This document shows positions 57,601-64,000 of a stretch of DNA of 64,000 nt, piece by piece (position 1 is the first letter of the stretch; each line of letters begins with the position of its first letter). Source of the stretch: Porphyrobacter sp. IPPAS B-1204. Its GTDB lineage: Bacteria > Pseudomonadota > Alphaproteobacteria > Sphingomonadales > Sphingomonadaceae. The DNA is taken from the NCBI GenBank assembly GCA_003724185.1, contig RHGM01000003.1, positions 496,001 to 560,000 of the forward strand, given 5' to 3'. The position numbers and the translations under genes are program-made. The notes below the pieces were generated by a model. That model saw only the letters and a program-made list of their open reading frames with translations. It had not been told where the DNA came from and made no database searches.

Positions 57601-58757
57601 GCGACCGAGCTTGCAGCATTGAAGGCCGACGCCTGCACCTGATGCGTGCCGACGGCCAGCAGGCTGCTGCTGGCGGTGAAATCACCAATGAAGATATCGG
57701 CGCGAACGTCGGTCAGCCCATCGGTCTGCTGGAAGGCTCCGGTGATGCCGTTGCTGATATTCCCGCCGGCCACAAACCGCCCGAAGACGTTGTAATTGGC
57801 TGCAAGGATGATCTCGCCATTGACGATCCCCGCGCTTTGCGCCGGATCGAAGCCGAGATTGCCGCTGAACAGCATGCTGATCGGATCGGCCCCTGCGCGG
57901 GCGACGCCGTAGATCATGTGGTTGTCGTTCGTGATGCCTGTGCTCGAGGGCCCGCCAACCGTGCCGTCAACCGTCACCACCTCGCCGCTCGCCGCTGTGC
58001 CCACGGGCACCGAGATATTGAACAGCCCGTTGGAAAAGCTGAGATTGACCACCTCGCCCGCGACAAAGGCGTGGCTGCCATTGACGAGCGCCGTGCCGCG
58101 CATTTCGATATCGGCGGCGACCACCGCGAAGAAGGCGTTTTCCGGCGTGGCAAGGATCTGCGCGCCAGGATTGATCTGGACCCGCGCCGTCGACCCGGCC
58201 GCGCCGACCATGGTCATGTTGCCGCCCAAAGTGAAATTCTCGAAGGCGGTCGGCGACACATCCAGCGTGGTCAGCATCAGGCTGCCGACGTCGAACGTCG
58301 CGGTGCCCCCGATCAGCAATCCGGAGGGCGAATAGAAAGCGACAAACCCGCCCGCCTGCGGCGCGCCGGTGGCAGGGTTGGTGACCTGCGCAATCACGTT
58401 GCCATTGATCACCGCGATGTTGTTGTTGGCGTCTGGCAGGATGCGGTTGAGCACGGCAAAGGTCTGCAATTGGCTCGACCGGAATTGCAACGTGTTGTTC
58501 GCAGGCAAGAATGTCAGCGCATTGCCGCCATTATCCAGAAAGGGCTGCCAGTCGATCACTGTTGTCGGCGTCAATACATCGACATTTGTCAGCCCTGCGG
58601 CGGGGCCGTCGATGAAGGCCACGCCCGTGGTCACCGTGCCATTTGCATTGACCGCCTGCGCTTCGGCCCGCTGCGGAGCGAATGTCAGTGCCAGCGCCAA
58701 CGCGGCGCTGCCGCAACCCAGCAAAAGGTGTGAGCGGTTCCGGTTCGAACAGATCAT
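51663..58757 (-). CDS. Giant TpsA-type exoprotein (filamentous haemagglutinin N-terminal domain, MBG-like repeats)
   Basis: 2364-residue secreted protein. After a signal peptide (LLLGCGSAALALALTFAPQR) comes a TPS secretion domain (about 35-300), recognisable by VINGNVIAQVTNPATG and SGLLIGGTATFDVGSLMLTT. The centre (about 450-1500) is extremely Gly-rich with recurring GGxGxGG turns typical of right-handed beta-helices. Near the C-terminus lie five MBG-like units of about 80 residues (PRPITVTADSFSRIYGNANP and variants). The final acidic, Pro-rich tail carries no cell-wall or autotransporter signal, so the protein is probably released or held by its tip. It is paired with the TpsB gene one base upstream. 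Likely an adhesin or biofilm matrix fibre. Confidence 0.85.
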   Translation of the reverse strand: MICSNRNRSHLLLGCGSAALALALTFAPQRAEAQAVNANGTVTTGVAFIDGPAAGLTNVDVLTPTTVIDWQPFLDNGGNALTFLPANNTLQFRSSQLQTFAVLNRILPDANNNIAVINGNVIAQVTNPATGAPQAGGFVAFYSPSGLLIGGTATFDVGSLMLTTLDVSPTAFENFTLGGNMTMVGAAGSTARVQINPGAQILATPENAFFAVVAADIEMRGTALVNGSHAFVAGEVVNLSFSNGLFNISVPVGTAASGEVVTVDGTVGGPSSTGITNDNHMIYGVARAGADPISMLFSGNLGFDPAQSAGIVNGEIILAANYNVFGRFVAGGNISNGITGAFQQTDGLTDVRADIFIGDFTASSSLLAVGTHQVQASAFNAASSVAGNLLLVGRQNAEIVAANGRTFTISGDVLVDSRDYGVVSSSLQSLDQINAQGGNAVINALAGSSVTISGDTLVTADAFGGADDISGIAGTARGGTAQIRGFGGSVAITGQATVSARGIGTSLTGIQTGAEARGGLAQILATQGGSASVGQSLTVRANAVAANGRTTSASSVSNAYGGQALISIFDGGGTLTVGGAVLADASATGGSSNNAGPGSIGDAGEASVSINGAGQMTFGDAVRLEAIGRGGQNNGGIGGVGLGGRASAVTFTGGTIAIDGDFDADALGAGGRGLTGGDGFGGIAGAIATLGQITIGGNGFAGAEGVGGEAGFGQGGNGGVGRGGNAAFQATGSLTQTATLTITGDATVLATGLGGRGEAPDGPSGQAGRGGDGYGGQFTDPNQADPTFNSGAFILAGGDNGRITVGGDAFASAQGFGGEGGPGITGFGGGGRGGDGFGGLAQVGLALLGFDGSVGQGTATFGNLLVQADGSGGQGGLSGLDFATGDGGDGIGGFAAFSVRAGDITAADIVLSATGNGGEGTLAGLGQGGNAGIFGSLGGTLTATRAFIQAQGFGGFSGYDLGGDGIGGTAAIEGDGISVTLNEFAAVDASGFGGDGDAGSGGNGTGGEAYIAFVTAGTPGTITVAGHAQVFANGVGGGTSGAFAAGDGFGGLARIEAQGGGSIALRSTQVTAIGQGGFANLHEGGNGTGGIVRLLAAGSGSSLTIQRNIPEDQTETLGNIFMLNANGVGEGARGGSGIGGLGQGGALQILARQGGTITLPTNVAADPNAAFPAMLFVARGFGGASEVDDGIGGAGFGGNGLIEADGAGSDIIMGETVFSVYGEGGSSALSTSNVTGGAGFGGTRRIRVLNGAEATLQLIGGFTGGVGGDGSGTGDGGDGIGGRNSVEVISSTLNIIGDLPLIDQATGGDGVIGGDALGGLGGEGGGLFLTATDSVINLLPSGNSLGRLLIGGTTQGGTGSAAGGFARSPSAVISVTNSTINGGTIQVTPIAAGGQATNPDGVGGAAIAGAVTTNITNSTLDLEGENIISSEAVGGSGGLDGQGGSATGGPVAVTVAGSSITVAEDIQTGVSFFRVQSRAVAGFGAALGDATGGSALLRVTDSALSVQGLQVFAQAFAQGSAGQTGGTARSGEASLVLSGTGTINTGVIDLVTAAFSSVGGSAFGGRSALTVESGSSVDLNAAFITLNADGIGVAGASGAGTFAINIGGGDVTTNVLLASAAGDVIAANPSASQIVVDTGSLNVAGLLIAEALGDIEIGAFGGGVIGTRGMAGSLTEVTITSRGNISFLDDDSGLVGLGGRSISLNAGGSILLDGNMATANGPISINANNGTAVPLPTGFTSAADITMTAGTSINAGTGTVTIRMGDGGGVAGRLSGAITLANISAGLIDVRNFGTDTGSDITVLGSGVLTASGSGRAIDLASLNGEVINLHGDAGLILTGGGHYGIFAATPTGSQIGSFASYARRYNVADAAVYDALNPGGNFAAFRIVPVLTVTADDITRFYGNVTPGLTASFAGFLPGDSIADLLGAPELTTLANGTSGVGLYAINAALGTLLSQQGYQFSFAGGQLTVVPRPITVTANNLSRFYGNANPALTFSVGGLGLVNGDQLSGALATTANATTGVGSVAITQGTLAASANYTLTFVNGALTITPRPITITADSLSRIYGNANPALTFSVGGLGLVNGDQLTGALATAANSASGVGSFAITQGTLAATANYAVTFAGGTLSITPRPITVTADSFSRIYGNANPTFTFTVGGLGLVNGDQLSGALTTAANATTGVGTFAITQGTLAAGANYALTFVNGGLTITPRPIIITADNLAKFAGQPDPALTFTVGGDGLVNNDQLTGALAREAGEALRNFAIGIGSLAAGPNYLVTFVAGQLTINPPPAPPEVNNPISLDPAITPGDPTPSATDEEEARFGIDFPAQPDAPLIEEEVLLDEPVTSGGDPTLYSSGVTPPAGSQ
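51900..53110 (-). repeat. Tandem MBG-like repeats within the exoprotein gene
   Basis: Four units of about 240 bases with high DNA similarity, plus a more divergent fifth at the upstream end. Each encodes PRPI-T/I-TAD-L/F-SR-F/I-YGNANP, then a GGLGLVNGDQL-S/T-GAL segment and a GTLA-ANY-TF segment. Near-identity between inner copies implies recent duplication or gene conversion; copy number could vary between strains. Confidence 0.85.
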
Positions 58758-58758
58758 C

Positions 58759-60615
58759 TCAATATCTCCACGGGAACAGGCGGGCGGTCAGGGTAAACAG
58801 GAAGCGCACATCGCCCTTTGTCAGGGCCAGATCGGGGCGTTCGAGCGGGACGGCGACCACAAAATCGCTCTGGAGGCCTTGCCCCCATGCGACCCGCAAG
58901 CCCCCGCCGGCTGACCACAGCCGGTCAGGATTGGTGCCCCGGCGGCTCGGGTCTTCGTTCCAGACCACGGCGTAATCGGTGAACAGGTAGGGCTGGTAGG
59001 CCATGCCCGTCATGGTCTTGGGCGCGAGCGATCCGTAACGCATTTCAAACGCGCCCATCACCCCGCTGTCGCCCAGCACCGCACCGGGATCGTAACCACG
59101 CCCGATCGAGAAATTTCCGGCCGCGATTTCCTCGAAGGCGGGCAGGGCATCGCCCGTGATCTGCGCCTGGGTTTGCAGCGCAAAGGTCCAGAGCGGATCG
59201 GGGCGGTATTCGATATCGGCGTTGAGCCGCAGCAGCATCGGGGTGGGATCAGCCTCGATCCGGCTTGGCGGTGCCACTCCGCCAAGCAGGCAGGCGAGCA
59301 GGTTGGGGCGGCAATCGGGACTGGTGCCAAAAACATCGAGCCCCTGGCGCACCTCGGCCCCGTAACGCAGCCGGAACTTCGGTTCGTAGGGGCTGTATCC
59401 GCCGGCGCGCAGCACCGATTGGCGATCAGTCCATTCCCCCGCCACCCGCGCATAGGCCATGCGCACGCTGTCATCGGTGAGGCCGAAGGCGTTGACCGTC
59501 ACCTCCTGATCGACATAGTCGAAGCCGCCTTCCGCCAGCAGCGTATGGGCGCGGGTGCGCACCACCGGGTAGCTGGCGAACAGGCTGGCAAAGATAGTGT
59601 CGGATTCAACGTCGATCCCGGCCAGACCGACCGAAGGGTTGGCCACACTCCAGGTGAACTGTCCGCCCAGCCTGAGGCCGTTGCTGCCGACGCGGAAATC
59701 ATGGCCGATCTGCACGGTGTGCTGTTCGGCAAAGTCGAGCGTCGAGAACAGCGCCACCGTCGTCCGGTCACCCAGCCCGGTGAGATCATAGACCTCGCCC
59801 CGCAACGTCCCGCCAAACCGCCCGATCGCCCGCGAACCCATGTTCTGGATGTTGAGATCCATCATCGCCCGCTGGCGCAGCACCGCGACCTCGCCCACCA
59901 GATCGCCCGGCGCGCCGCCCGCTGCCGGACGCAGCGACAGGCGCACATCCAGACCGGGCAGATCATCGGCCAGCAGCAGGTAACGTTCTGCGGTGTTGAT
60001 GTTGAACACATCCAGCGCGGTCAGCTTTTCAAGGTAAGCTTCGACCAGCTTTTCCGAAGGCCCCGCTTCGCCGCGCACCCGCACGGCGGTGAGCCGCCCG
60101 AACACCACCTTGAAATCGGGGATGCCATCGGCAAGCGATTGTTCGGGAATCTCGACCGTGGCGAGATAGCCCTGACGCCGCAGCAGGGCGTTGGCCTCGG
60201 CGCGGATGTCGCACAATACCGATACGGGCAATTCGCGCCCGACATAATCGGCATAGGCCCCTTCCAGCGACAGACCCGGCACACGGTCCAATCCGTCGAA
60301 CTGCGCGCCGCGCACCGTGAAGCGGATTTCGGCGAAGTCCGGGCGATCAAGCGCGCAAGGGGGACGTTCGAAATCCCCGTCGACTGTCAGGCTGGGCGCA
60401 CGTTCATCGCGGCGTTGGTCGGGCGGGATCAGGTCCGTGCGGTTGGACGGAGTAAGCGCCGGCACGGTGGGTGGCTGCTGCTGGGCCAGCGCGCTGGTCG
60501 GGACAACGGCAAGGCCAAGCGACAGGGCCGCAGCGCCACGAAGAAGGGACGTGCGCAGCGGATCAGCGGCTTTCCGTGACCACGCGCTCGGCTGGCTGAA
60601 ATCGAGATGCAGCAA
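58759..60615 (-). CDS. ShlB/FhaC/HecB family outer-membrane transporter (TpsB)
   Basis: About 618-residue two-partner-secretion pore. A signal peptide lies after a short leader (LRTSLLRGAAALSLGLAVVP, cleavage near Ala-Leu-Ala). Two POTRA domains (about 80-240) include VEIPEQSLADGIPDFKVVFG and ALDVFNINTAERYLLLADDL; a 16-stranded barrel follows and ends in FPWRY. It exports the exoprotein encoded next. No ATG fits: TTG at 60615, preceded by a G7 run (60619-60625) acting as Shine-Dalgarno, is the best start, with TTG 60627 as an alternative. First gene of the five-gene operon. Confidence 0.88.
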   Translation of the reverse strand: MLHLDFSQPSAWSRKAADPLRTSLLRGAAALSLGLAVVPTSALAQQQPPTVPALTPSNRTDLIPPDQRRDERAPSLTVDGDFERPPCALDRPDFAEIRFTVRGAQFDGLDRVPGLSLEGAYADYVGRELPVSVLCDIRAEANALLRRQGYLATVEIPEQSLADGIPDFKVVFGRLTAVRVRGEAGPSEKLVEAYLEKLTALDVFNINTAERYLLLADDLPGLDVRLSLRPAAGGAPGDLVGEVAVLRQRAMMDLNIQNMGSRAIGRFGGTLRGEVYDLTGLGDRTTVALFSTLDFAEQHTVQIGHDFRVGSNGLRLGGQFTWSVANPSVGLAGIDVESDTIFASLFASYPVVRTRAHTLLAEGGFDYVDQEVTVNAFGLTDDSVRMAYARVAGEWTDRQSVLRAGGYSPYEPKFRLRYGAEVRQGLDVFGTSPDCRPNLLACLLGGVAPPSRIEADPTPMLLRLNADIEYRPDPLWTFALQTQAQITGDALPAFEEIAAGNFSIGRGYDPGAVLGDSGVMGAFEMRYGSLAPKTMTGMAYQPYLFTDYAVVWNEDPSRRGTNPDRLWSAGGGLRVAWGQGLQSDFVVAVPLERPDLALTKGDVRFLFTLTARLFPWRY

Positions 60616-60817
60616 TGTCCCCCCCAAACGAAGCGAGCGCCGGGCGCGCCGTCACCGGCGTTCCCATCATGCTCTGCCTGCCATTTCCGGGCTTCGCACA
60701 TGCCGACGCTTCCCCGCGTCGATCACGCCCGATACCCAGCGACCCCTCGTGACGCAGGAGACTACTCCCCCCGATGGCAAACACAAGGGCGCTGACCGCA
60801 TTCGAGGGCGGGGGCGG

Positions 60818-60850
60818 TGCACTTTGTCGCGTTTGCACAAAGTGCAAACG
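60818..60850. promoter_or_regulatory. Overlapping inverted repeats upstream of the TPS operon
   Basis: Two perfect inverted repeats share bases. TGCACTTTGT (60818-60827) pairs with ACAAAGTGCA (60837-60846), and CGTTTGCAC (60830-60838) pairs with GTGCAAACG (60842-60850) around AAA. Only one hairpin could form at a time in RNA; as DNA, the second is a good operator for a dimeric repressor or activator. It lies about 205 bases before the TpsB start and just after the upstream lipoprotein gene. Confidence 0.6.
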
Positions 60851-60868
60851 TTCGCAGTTGGAGGAGGG

Positions 60869-61726
60869 TCAGCTTCCGGAGGCGAGCATCACCTTGGCCG
60901 AAGCGCCTGACAGCGCACCGGCCTCAACCGGCAGCTTGGCCGGACGCGCGGCGCCCGGATAGGCCTGCGCCAGCACACCAAGCGCTTCGGTGATGCGGGC
61001 GTGGGCGGCGGGGTTTTCGGCCTTGATCGCGGCGCCATTGGCCGCAAAGCCGGTTTGCGCGACCTTGGCGAAACCGTAGCCATCAAGATAGGGCTCGTAA
61101 CGGTCGTCCTTGGCAAGCTGGCGATACATCGCGCTGGCTCGTTCGATCTGGTCGGCGATCACCCCGGTGGCCACCTTGGCGGCGCTGGCTTCCGCCTTGG
61201 GAGCCTTGGTCGCGGCACCGCGCAGCGCGGCGATGATCGCGTCATAGGCTGCGTTGACCTCGGCCGCGGGCTTGCCGGCAAGGGCGGCATCCGATGCAGC
61301 CGTGAACAGCGGCTTGAAATCCTTGACCCCCAGCTTTGCAAAAACCGGATCCATCTCCAGCAGCACTTCGCTGACAGGGTGCGCGAACATTTCGGCGGAA
61401 GCGTCCTTCTTGCCCGCTGCATAGGCATCGCGGGCCGCGATCACGTGGGCTTCGGCGACAGCCAGCGCAATGCCATAGGCCACCGGATCGGTGGCCGCAT
61501 CGCCAACCGCGACGCCGCCCTCGCCCTCGCCGCCGGCCGCCTCTCCGCCCGCACCTTCGCCGCCTGCGCCGCCTTCGCCTTCACCGGCGGTGGCAGCCGT
61601 GTCGGGCGCAGCGCCCGCTTCGCCAGTCGCACCTTCGCCCGCTTCCCCGCCGCACGCTGCCAGCAGCCCGCCCGCCAGTGCAGTGCCAAGGCCAAGCTGG
61701 GTCCAGAGTTTGAGCGTGCTGTTCAT
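60869..61726 (-). CDS. Lipoprotein with acidic Gly-rich linker, function unknown
   Basis: 285-residue predicted lipoprotein: MNSTLKLWTQLGLGTALAGG leads to the lipobox LLAACG. A low-complexity linker rich in Glu, Gly and Ala (about 28-80, AGEGEGGAGGEGAGGEAAGG) follows. The remainder is Ala-rich and helical (GIALAVAEAHVIAARDAYAA, HPVSEVLLEMDPVFAKLGV) and may form a four-helix bundle somewhat like imelysin or EfeO domains, though the GxHxxE motif of imelysins is not present. A Fur-like box lies 52 bases before the start, so iron-linked expression is likely. The start at 61726 is chosen because it gives a standard lipoprotein signal. Confidence 0.8.
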   Translation of the reverse strand: MNSTLKLWTQLGLGTALAGGLLAACGGEAGEGATGEAGAAPDTAATAGEGEGGAGGEGAGGEAAGGEGEGGVAVGDAATDPVAYGIALAVAEAHVIAARDAYAAGKKDASAEMFAHPVSEVLLEMDPVFAKLGVKDFKPLFTAASDAALAGKPAAEVNAAYDAIIAALRGAATKAPKAEASAAKVATGVIADQIERASAMYRQLAKDDRYEPYLDGYGFAKVAQTGFAANGAAIKAENPAAHARITEALGVLAQAYPGAARPAKLPVEAGALSGASAKVMLASGS

Positions 61727-61777
61727 GCGCGAGGGTGTCCTTGATGCAGGGAGTGATATCGCAGGCCTCATGGCGCA

Positions 61778-61797
61778 GATGATAATCGTTCGCAAGA
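61778..61797 (-). promoter_or_regulatory. Fur-like box
   Basis: On the minus strand the stretch reads TCTTGCGAACGATTATCATC, close to the TTGCGAATGATTATCATT form common before iron-repressed genes in alphaproteobacteria. It is 52 bases upstream of the lipoprotein start and about 53 before the divergent DUF1826 gene. Confidence 0.6.
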
Positions 61798-61849
61798 GCC
61801 TTTCGCGTGTCGTCAGCCTTGCCAGAGGCACAGGCAAAGGATAGGGATA

Positions 61850-62515
61850 ATGTTACAACGTCTCATTTATTCCCGGCCGAGGTCGTATCCGCACATGACA
61901 ACCCTGCTCACCCGCACCTGCCGATCTGCCCACCAGCCCGACATCCTCCGCGCCATCAGCGAGGCTGACTGCAACCTCGCCATCTGGCAGCGCCCGCCCT
62001 TCGCCGATTTCGTGCCGCTGGTGGAAGGCACCCCGCAAGACCTGCGCTTCACCTGCACGCCCGCCACTCTGCCTGCACTGCTGGCCGAGGGGCTGGCGCA
62101 GGGCGGTTATGGCGGCGATGCGTCGCTCCACGCCGCGCTGGTCGAAGACGCCGCGCTGCTGGGCGAACATTTCTGCGCCGCGATGGACCTTGCCACGCTG
62201 GAATTGCGGCTGGAGGTCGTGCGCACCGATTCCTGCCGCAAGTTCCACGCCGACTATGTCACCGCCCGCCTCATCACCACCTATGTCGGCGAAGGCACGG
62301 ACTGGCTGGACGGGGCCGACGCCGCGCGCGTTGCCGTCGGCGCCGAACCCCAGTGCATCAATCGCCTTGCCACCTTCGATGTCGGGCTGTTCAAGGGCAA
62401 GCTTGCCACCGATCACCCCGCCATCCACCGCTCCCCCCCGATCCCCGATACCGGCGCGGTGCGGCTGCTGCTGGTGCTCAACCCTGCAAGTCGGTCGTTT
62501 GTCGATGGCGCGTAG
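61850..62515 (+). CDS. DUF1826 domain-containing protein
   Basis: 221-residue (or 206 from ATG 61895) cytoplasmic protein of the DUF1826 family. Family marks: CNLAIWQRPPFADF near the N-terminus, CRKFHADYVTARLITTYVGE and GTDWLDGADAA in the middle, with the Cys-x2-FH-x-D pattern looking like a metal site, and HRSPPIPDTGAVRLLLVLN at the end. Members are often found near zinc- or iron-regulated genes and are probably metal-binding; the activity is unknown. AAAGGA at 61836-61841 supports the 61850 start. The later ATG is possible if the palindrome-like TAATGTTACAACG at 61848 is an operator. Confidence 0.83.
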   Translation: MLQRLIYSRPRSYPHMTTLLTRTCRSAHQPDILRAISEADCNLAIWQRPPFADFVPLVEGTPQDLRFTCTPATLPALLAEGLAQGGYGGDASLHAALVEDAALLGEHFCAAMDLATLELRLEVVRTDSCRKFHADYVTARLITTYVGEGTDWLDGADAARVAVGAEPQCINRLATFDVGLFKGKLATDHPAIHRSPPIPDTGAVRLLLVLNPASRSFVDGA

Positions 62516-62636
62516 GTCGCCCCTTTCGCCGCCACGCCATCTGTCCTAACAGCCCCGCATGCGCCCGCGCGGGCGCGAGAGAACAAGGCGGCGGCCGATC
62601 CAGTGCCCTCGCCATATCGCAAGAGGTACGCCGACA

Positions 62637-64000
62637 ATGAAAAAGCTCCTGCTGGCCGGGACCAGCGCCCTGATGATCGCCGCCCCCGCCGCTGTCCAAG
62701 CGGACGAAGGCATGTGGCTGCCCAGCCAGACCGGTGCGATTGCTGACGACATGAAGGCCGCGGGCCTCGAACTCGACGCCAAGACGCTCGGCGATCTGCA
62801 GCGCCCGCCGCTGACCGCGATTGCCTCGCTGGGCGGCTGTTCGGCGGCGTTCCTGTCGCCTGAAGGTCTGGTGGCGACCAACCACCACTGTGTCGCCGGT
62901 TCGCTCCAGTACAATTCCTCGCCAGAGAATGATTACCTCACCAACGGCTTTCTTGCGAAGACGCTGGCCGATGAAATCCCCGCCGCGCCGGGCAGCCGGG
63001 TCTATGTGATCGAAGACCTGCGCGATGTTTCGGCGGCGATGCTGAAAGGTGCCGAAAAGCTGGAAGGCCGTGCGCGTTATGACCGCCTGCAGGCCAACCG
63101 TCAGGCGCTGGTCGAGGCGTGCGAAAAGCAGGCCAACCGCCGCTGCGATGTGCGCGCCTATTTCGGCGGACAGCAGTATTGGCTCCAGCAGCAGCTCGAA
63201 ATCAAGGACGTGCGACTGGCCTATGCGCCTGCTGCGGGCGTGGGCAATTTCGGCGGGGAGAAGGACAACTGGATGTGGCCGCGCCACACCGGCGATTTCG
63301 CCTTCTACCGCGCCTATGTGGCGCCCGATGGTTCGTCGGCGGCGTTCAGCAAGGACAACGTGCCGTTCAAGCCCAAGGCGTTCCTGCCGATCGCCAAGAC
63401 CGGCGTGAAGGAAGGCGACTTCATCATGGTCGCCGGTTTCCCCGGCACCACCGAACGCCTGCGTTCGGCTGAGGAAGCGCGTTTCTATTACGAGGAACTC
63501 TACCCCTATCAGCAGAACATGCTCGCCGAATATGGCGACATGATCGATGCGCTGACCGCGGGCAATCAGGCGGCCACCATCGCCTATGCCGCAACGTTGC
63601 AGGGCGTGGAAAACTACGAGAAGAAGATCGCAGGCCAGATGGCTGGCGCGGACGCCATCTCGCTGGTCGAAAAGAAGCAGGCCGAGGAATCGGCGTTCCG
63701 GGCGTGGATCAAGGCCGATCCGGCGCGTGAGGCGCAGTATGGCGCCGCGCTGGCGCAGCTCGACAAGCTGATTGCGGAAGGCAATTCCGAAGCGCTGGCC
63801 GATGCCAAGCGCGGGATGCTGGGACGCGGCCAGCTTTATGGTGCGGCCCGCTCGCTTTACCGCTGGGCCAACGAACAGGCCAAGCCCGACAAGGACCGTG
63901 AACCCGGCTATCAGGAGCGTGACCGCGCCTTCATGACGCAGGGCATGCAGCGGATCGAGCGGCGTTATGTCGCCGAAATCGACAAGGCGCTGTGGGAAGA
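62637..64000 (+). CDS. S46 family dipeptidyl-peptidase (3' end outside window)
   Basis: First 454 residues of a periplasmic serine peptidase of the DPP7/DPP11 (S46) family, which removes dipeptides from peptide N-termini. It has a signal peptide (MKKLLLAGTSALMIAAPAAV, cleaved near QA-D). The mature protein begins DEGMWLPSQ, typical of S46. SPEGLVATNHHC carries the catalytic His, and GVGNFGGEKDNWMWPRHTGDF the Asp region. The Ser motif (GNSGSP) would be beyond the window. ARFYYEELYPYQQNMLAEYG starts the helical domain. Together with the M16 and acylase genes at the other end it fits peptide-scavenging habits common in this order. Confidence 0.95.
   Translation, partial: MKKLLLAGTSALMIAAPAAVQADEGMWLPSQTGAIADDMKAAGLELDAKTLGDLQRPPLTAIASLGGCSAAFLSPEGLVATNHHCVAGSLQYNSSPENDYLTNGFLAKTLADEIPAAPGSRVYVIEDLRDVSAAMLKGAEKLEGRARYDRLQANRQALVEACEKQANRRCDVRAYFGGQQYWLQQQLEIKDVRLAYAPAAGVGNFGGEKDNWMWPRHTGDFAFYRAYVAPDGSSAAFSKDNVPFKPKAFLPIAKTGVKEGDFIMVAGFPGTTERLRSAEEARFYYEELYPYQQNMLAEYGDMIDALTAGNQAATIAYAATLQGVENYEKKIAGQMAGADAISLVEKKQAEESAFRAWIKADPAREAQYGAALAQLDKLIAEGNSEALADAKRGMLGRGQLYGAARSLYRWANEQAKPDKDREPGYQERDRAFMTQGMQRIERRYVAEIDKALWE

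Noticed and set aside
62561..62576. GCGCCCGCGCGGGCGC palindrome before the S46 gene
   Set aside because: Low-complexity GC palindrome expected by chance at this base composition; no T-run follows.

Overview
The window is GC-rich, densely packed chromosomal DNA from an alphaproteobacterium. Gene content (CrbS/R-type acetate control, DcaP-like porin, a complete cco operon with FNR boxes, S46 and M16 peptidases, DUF1826) best fits Sphingomonadales, probably an Erythrobacter/Porphyrobacter-like member; this placement is inference. A perfect 16-bp parS palindrome at 14872-14887 suggests the replication origin region is not far away. I saw no rRNA, tRNA, CRISPR array or insertion sequence.

Layout. 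1-5417: end of a penicillin-acylase-type Ntn hydrolase, an M16 zinc protease, a small conserved protein and a META-domain lipoprotein. 5567-14845: an acetate/monocarboxylate module made of an MHS transporter, a symporter-fused hybrid sensor kinase (CrbS-like), a LuxR-type response regulator (CrbR-like), acetyl-CoA synthetase and a DcaP-like porin. An 18-bp motif shared by the two control regions may be the regulator's operator. 15005-26031: a microaerobic block with ompW, a Crp/Fnr regulator, ccoNOQPGHIS plus a small exported protein, and hemN, with FNR-type boxes upstream of the regulator, ccoN and hemN. 26155-28921: NADP-type glutamate dehydrogenase, a PmtA-like methyltransferase and an AT-richer orphan.

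28990-45594 is the most unusual part: two convergent operons, next to a CcmI-like cytochrome c assembly gene, rich in multiheme cytochromes. The plus-strand operon encodes a flavin reductase / twin cNMP-domain / four [4Fe-4S]-cluster fusion, a membrane cytochrome b-like protein, an FHA-domain membrane protein with ten CXXCH motifs, and a CpdA-like cyclic-nucleotide phosphodiesterase. The minus-strand operon encodes a four- or five-heme cytochrome, a twin HbpS/GlcG-like lipoprotein, an outer-membrane beta-barrel and a 1369-residue ten-heme LVIVD-repeat protein. Together they could form a route for electrons from cytoplasmic NAD(P)H or ferredoxin through both membranes, under cyclic-nucleotide and phosphopeptide control. 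This is my candidate for an undescribed system.

45795-60615 is a five-gene minus-strand operon: TpsB transporter, a giant Gly-rich TpsA exoprotein with MBG-like repeats, a CHAT-domain TPR protein, a CHASE2 adenylate/guanylate cyclase and an exported protein. 60869-64000 holds a lipoprotein behind a Fur-like box, a DUF1826 protein and the start of an S46 dipeptidyl-peptidase.

Two genes (the CrbR-like regulator and the HbpS-like lipoprotein) are out of frame by one base at a G8 run just after the start codon. Both would be intact with G7, which points either to slipped-strand phase variation or to homopolymer errors in the assembly.
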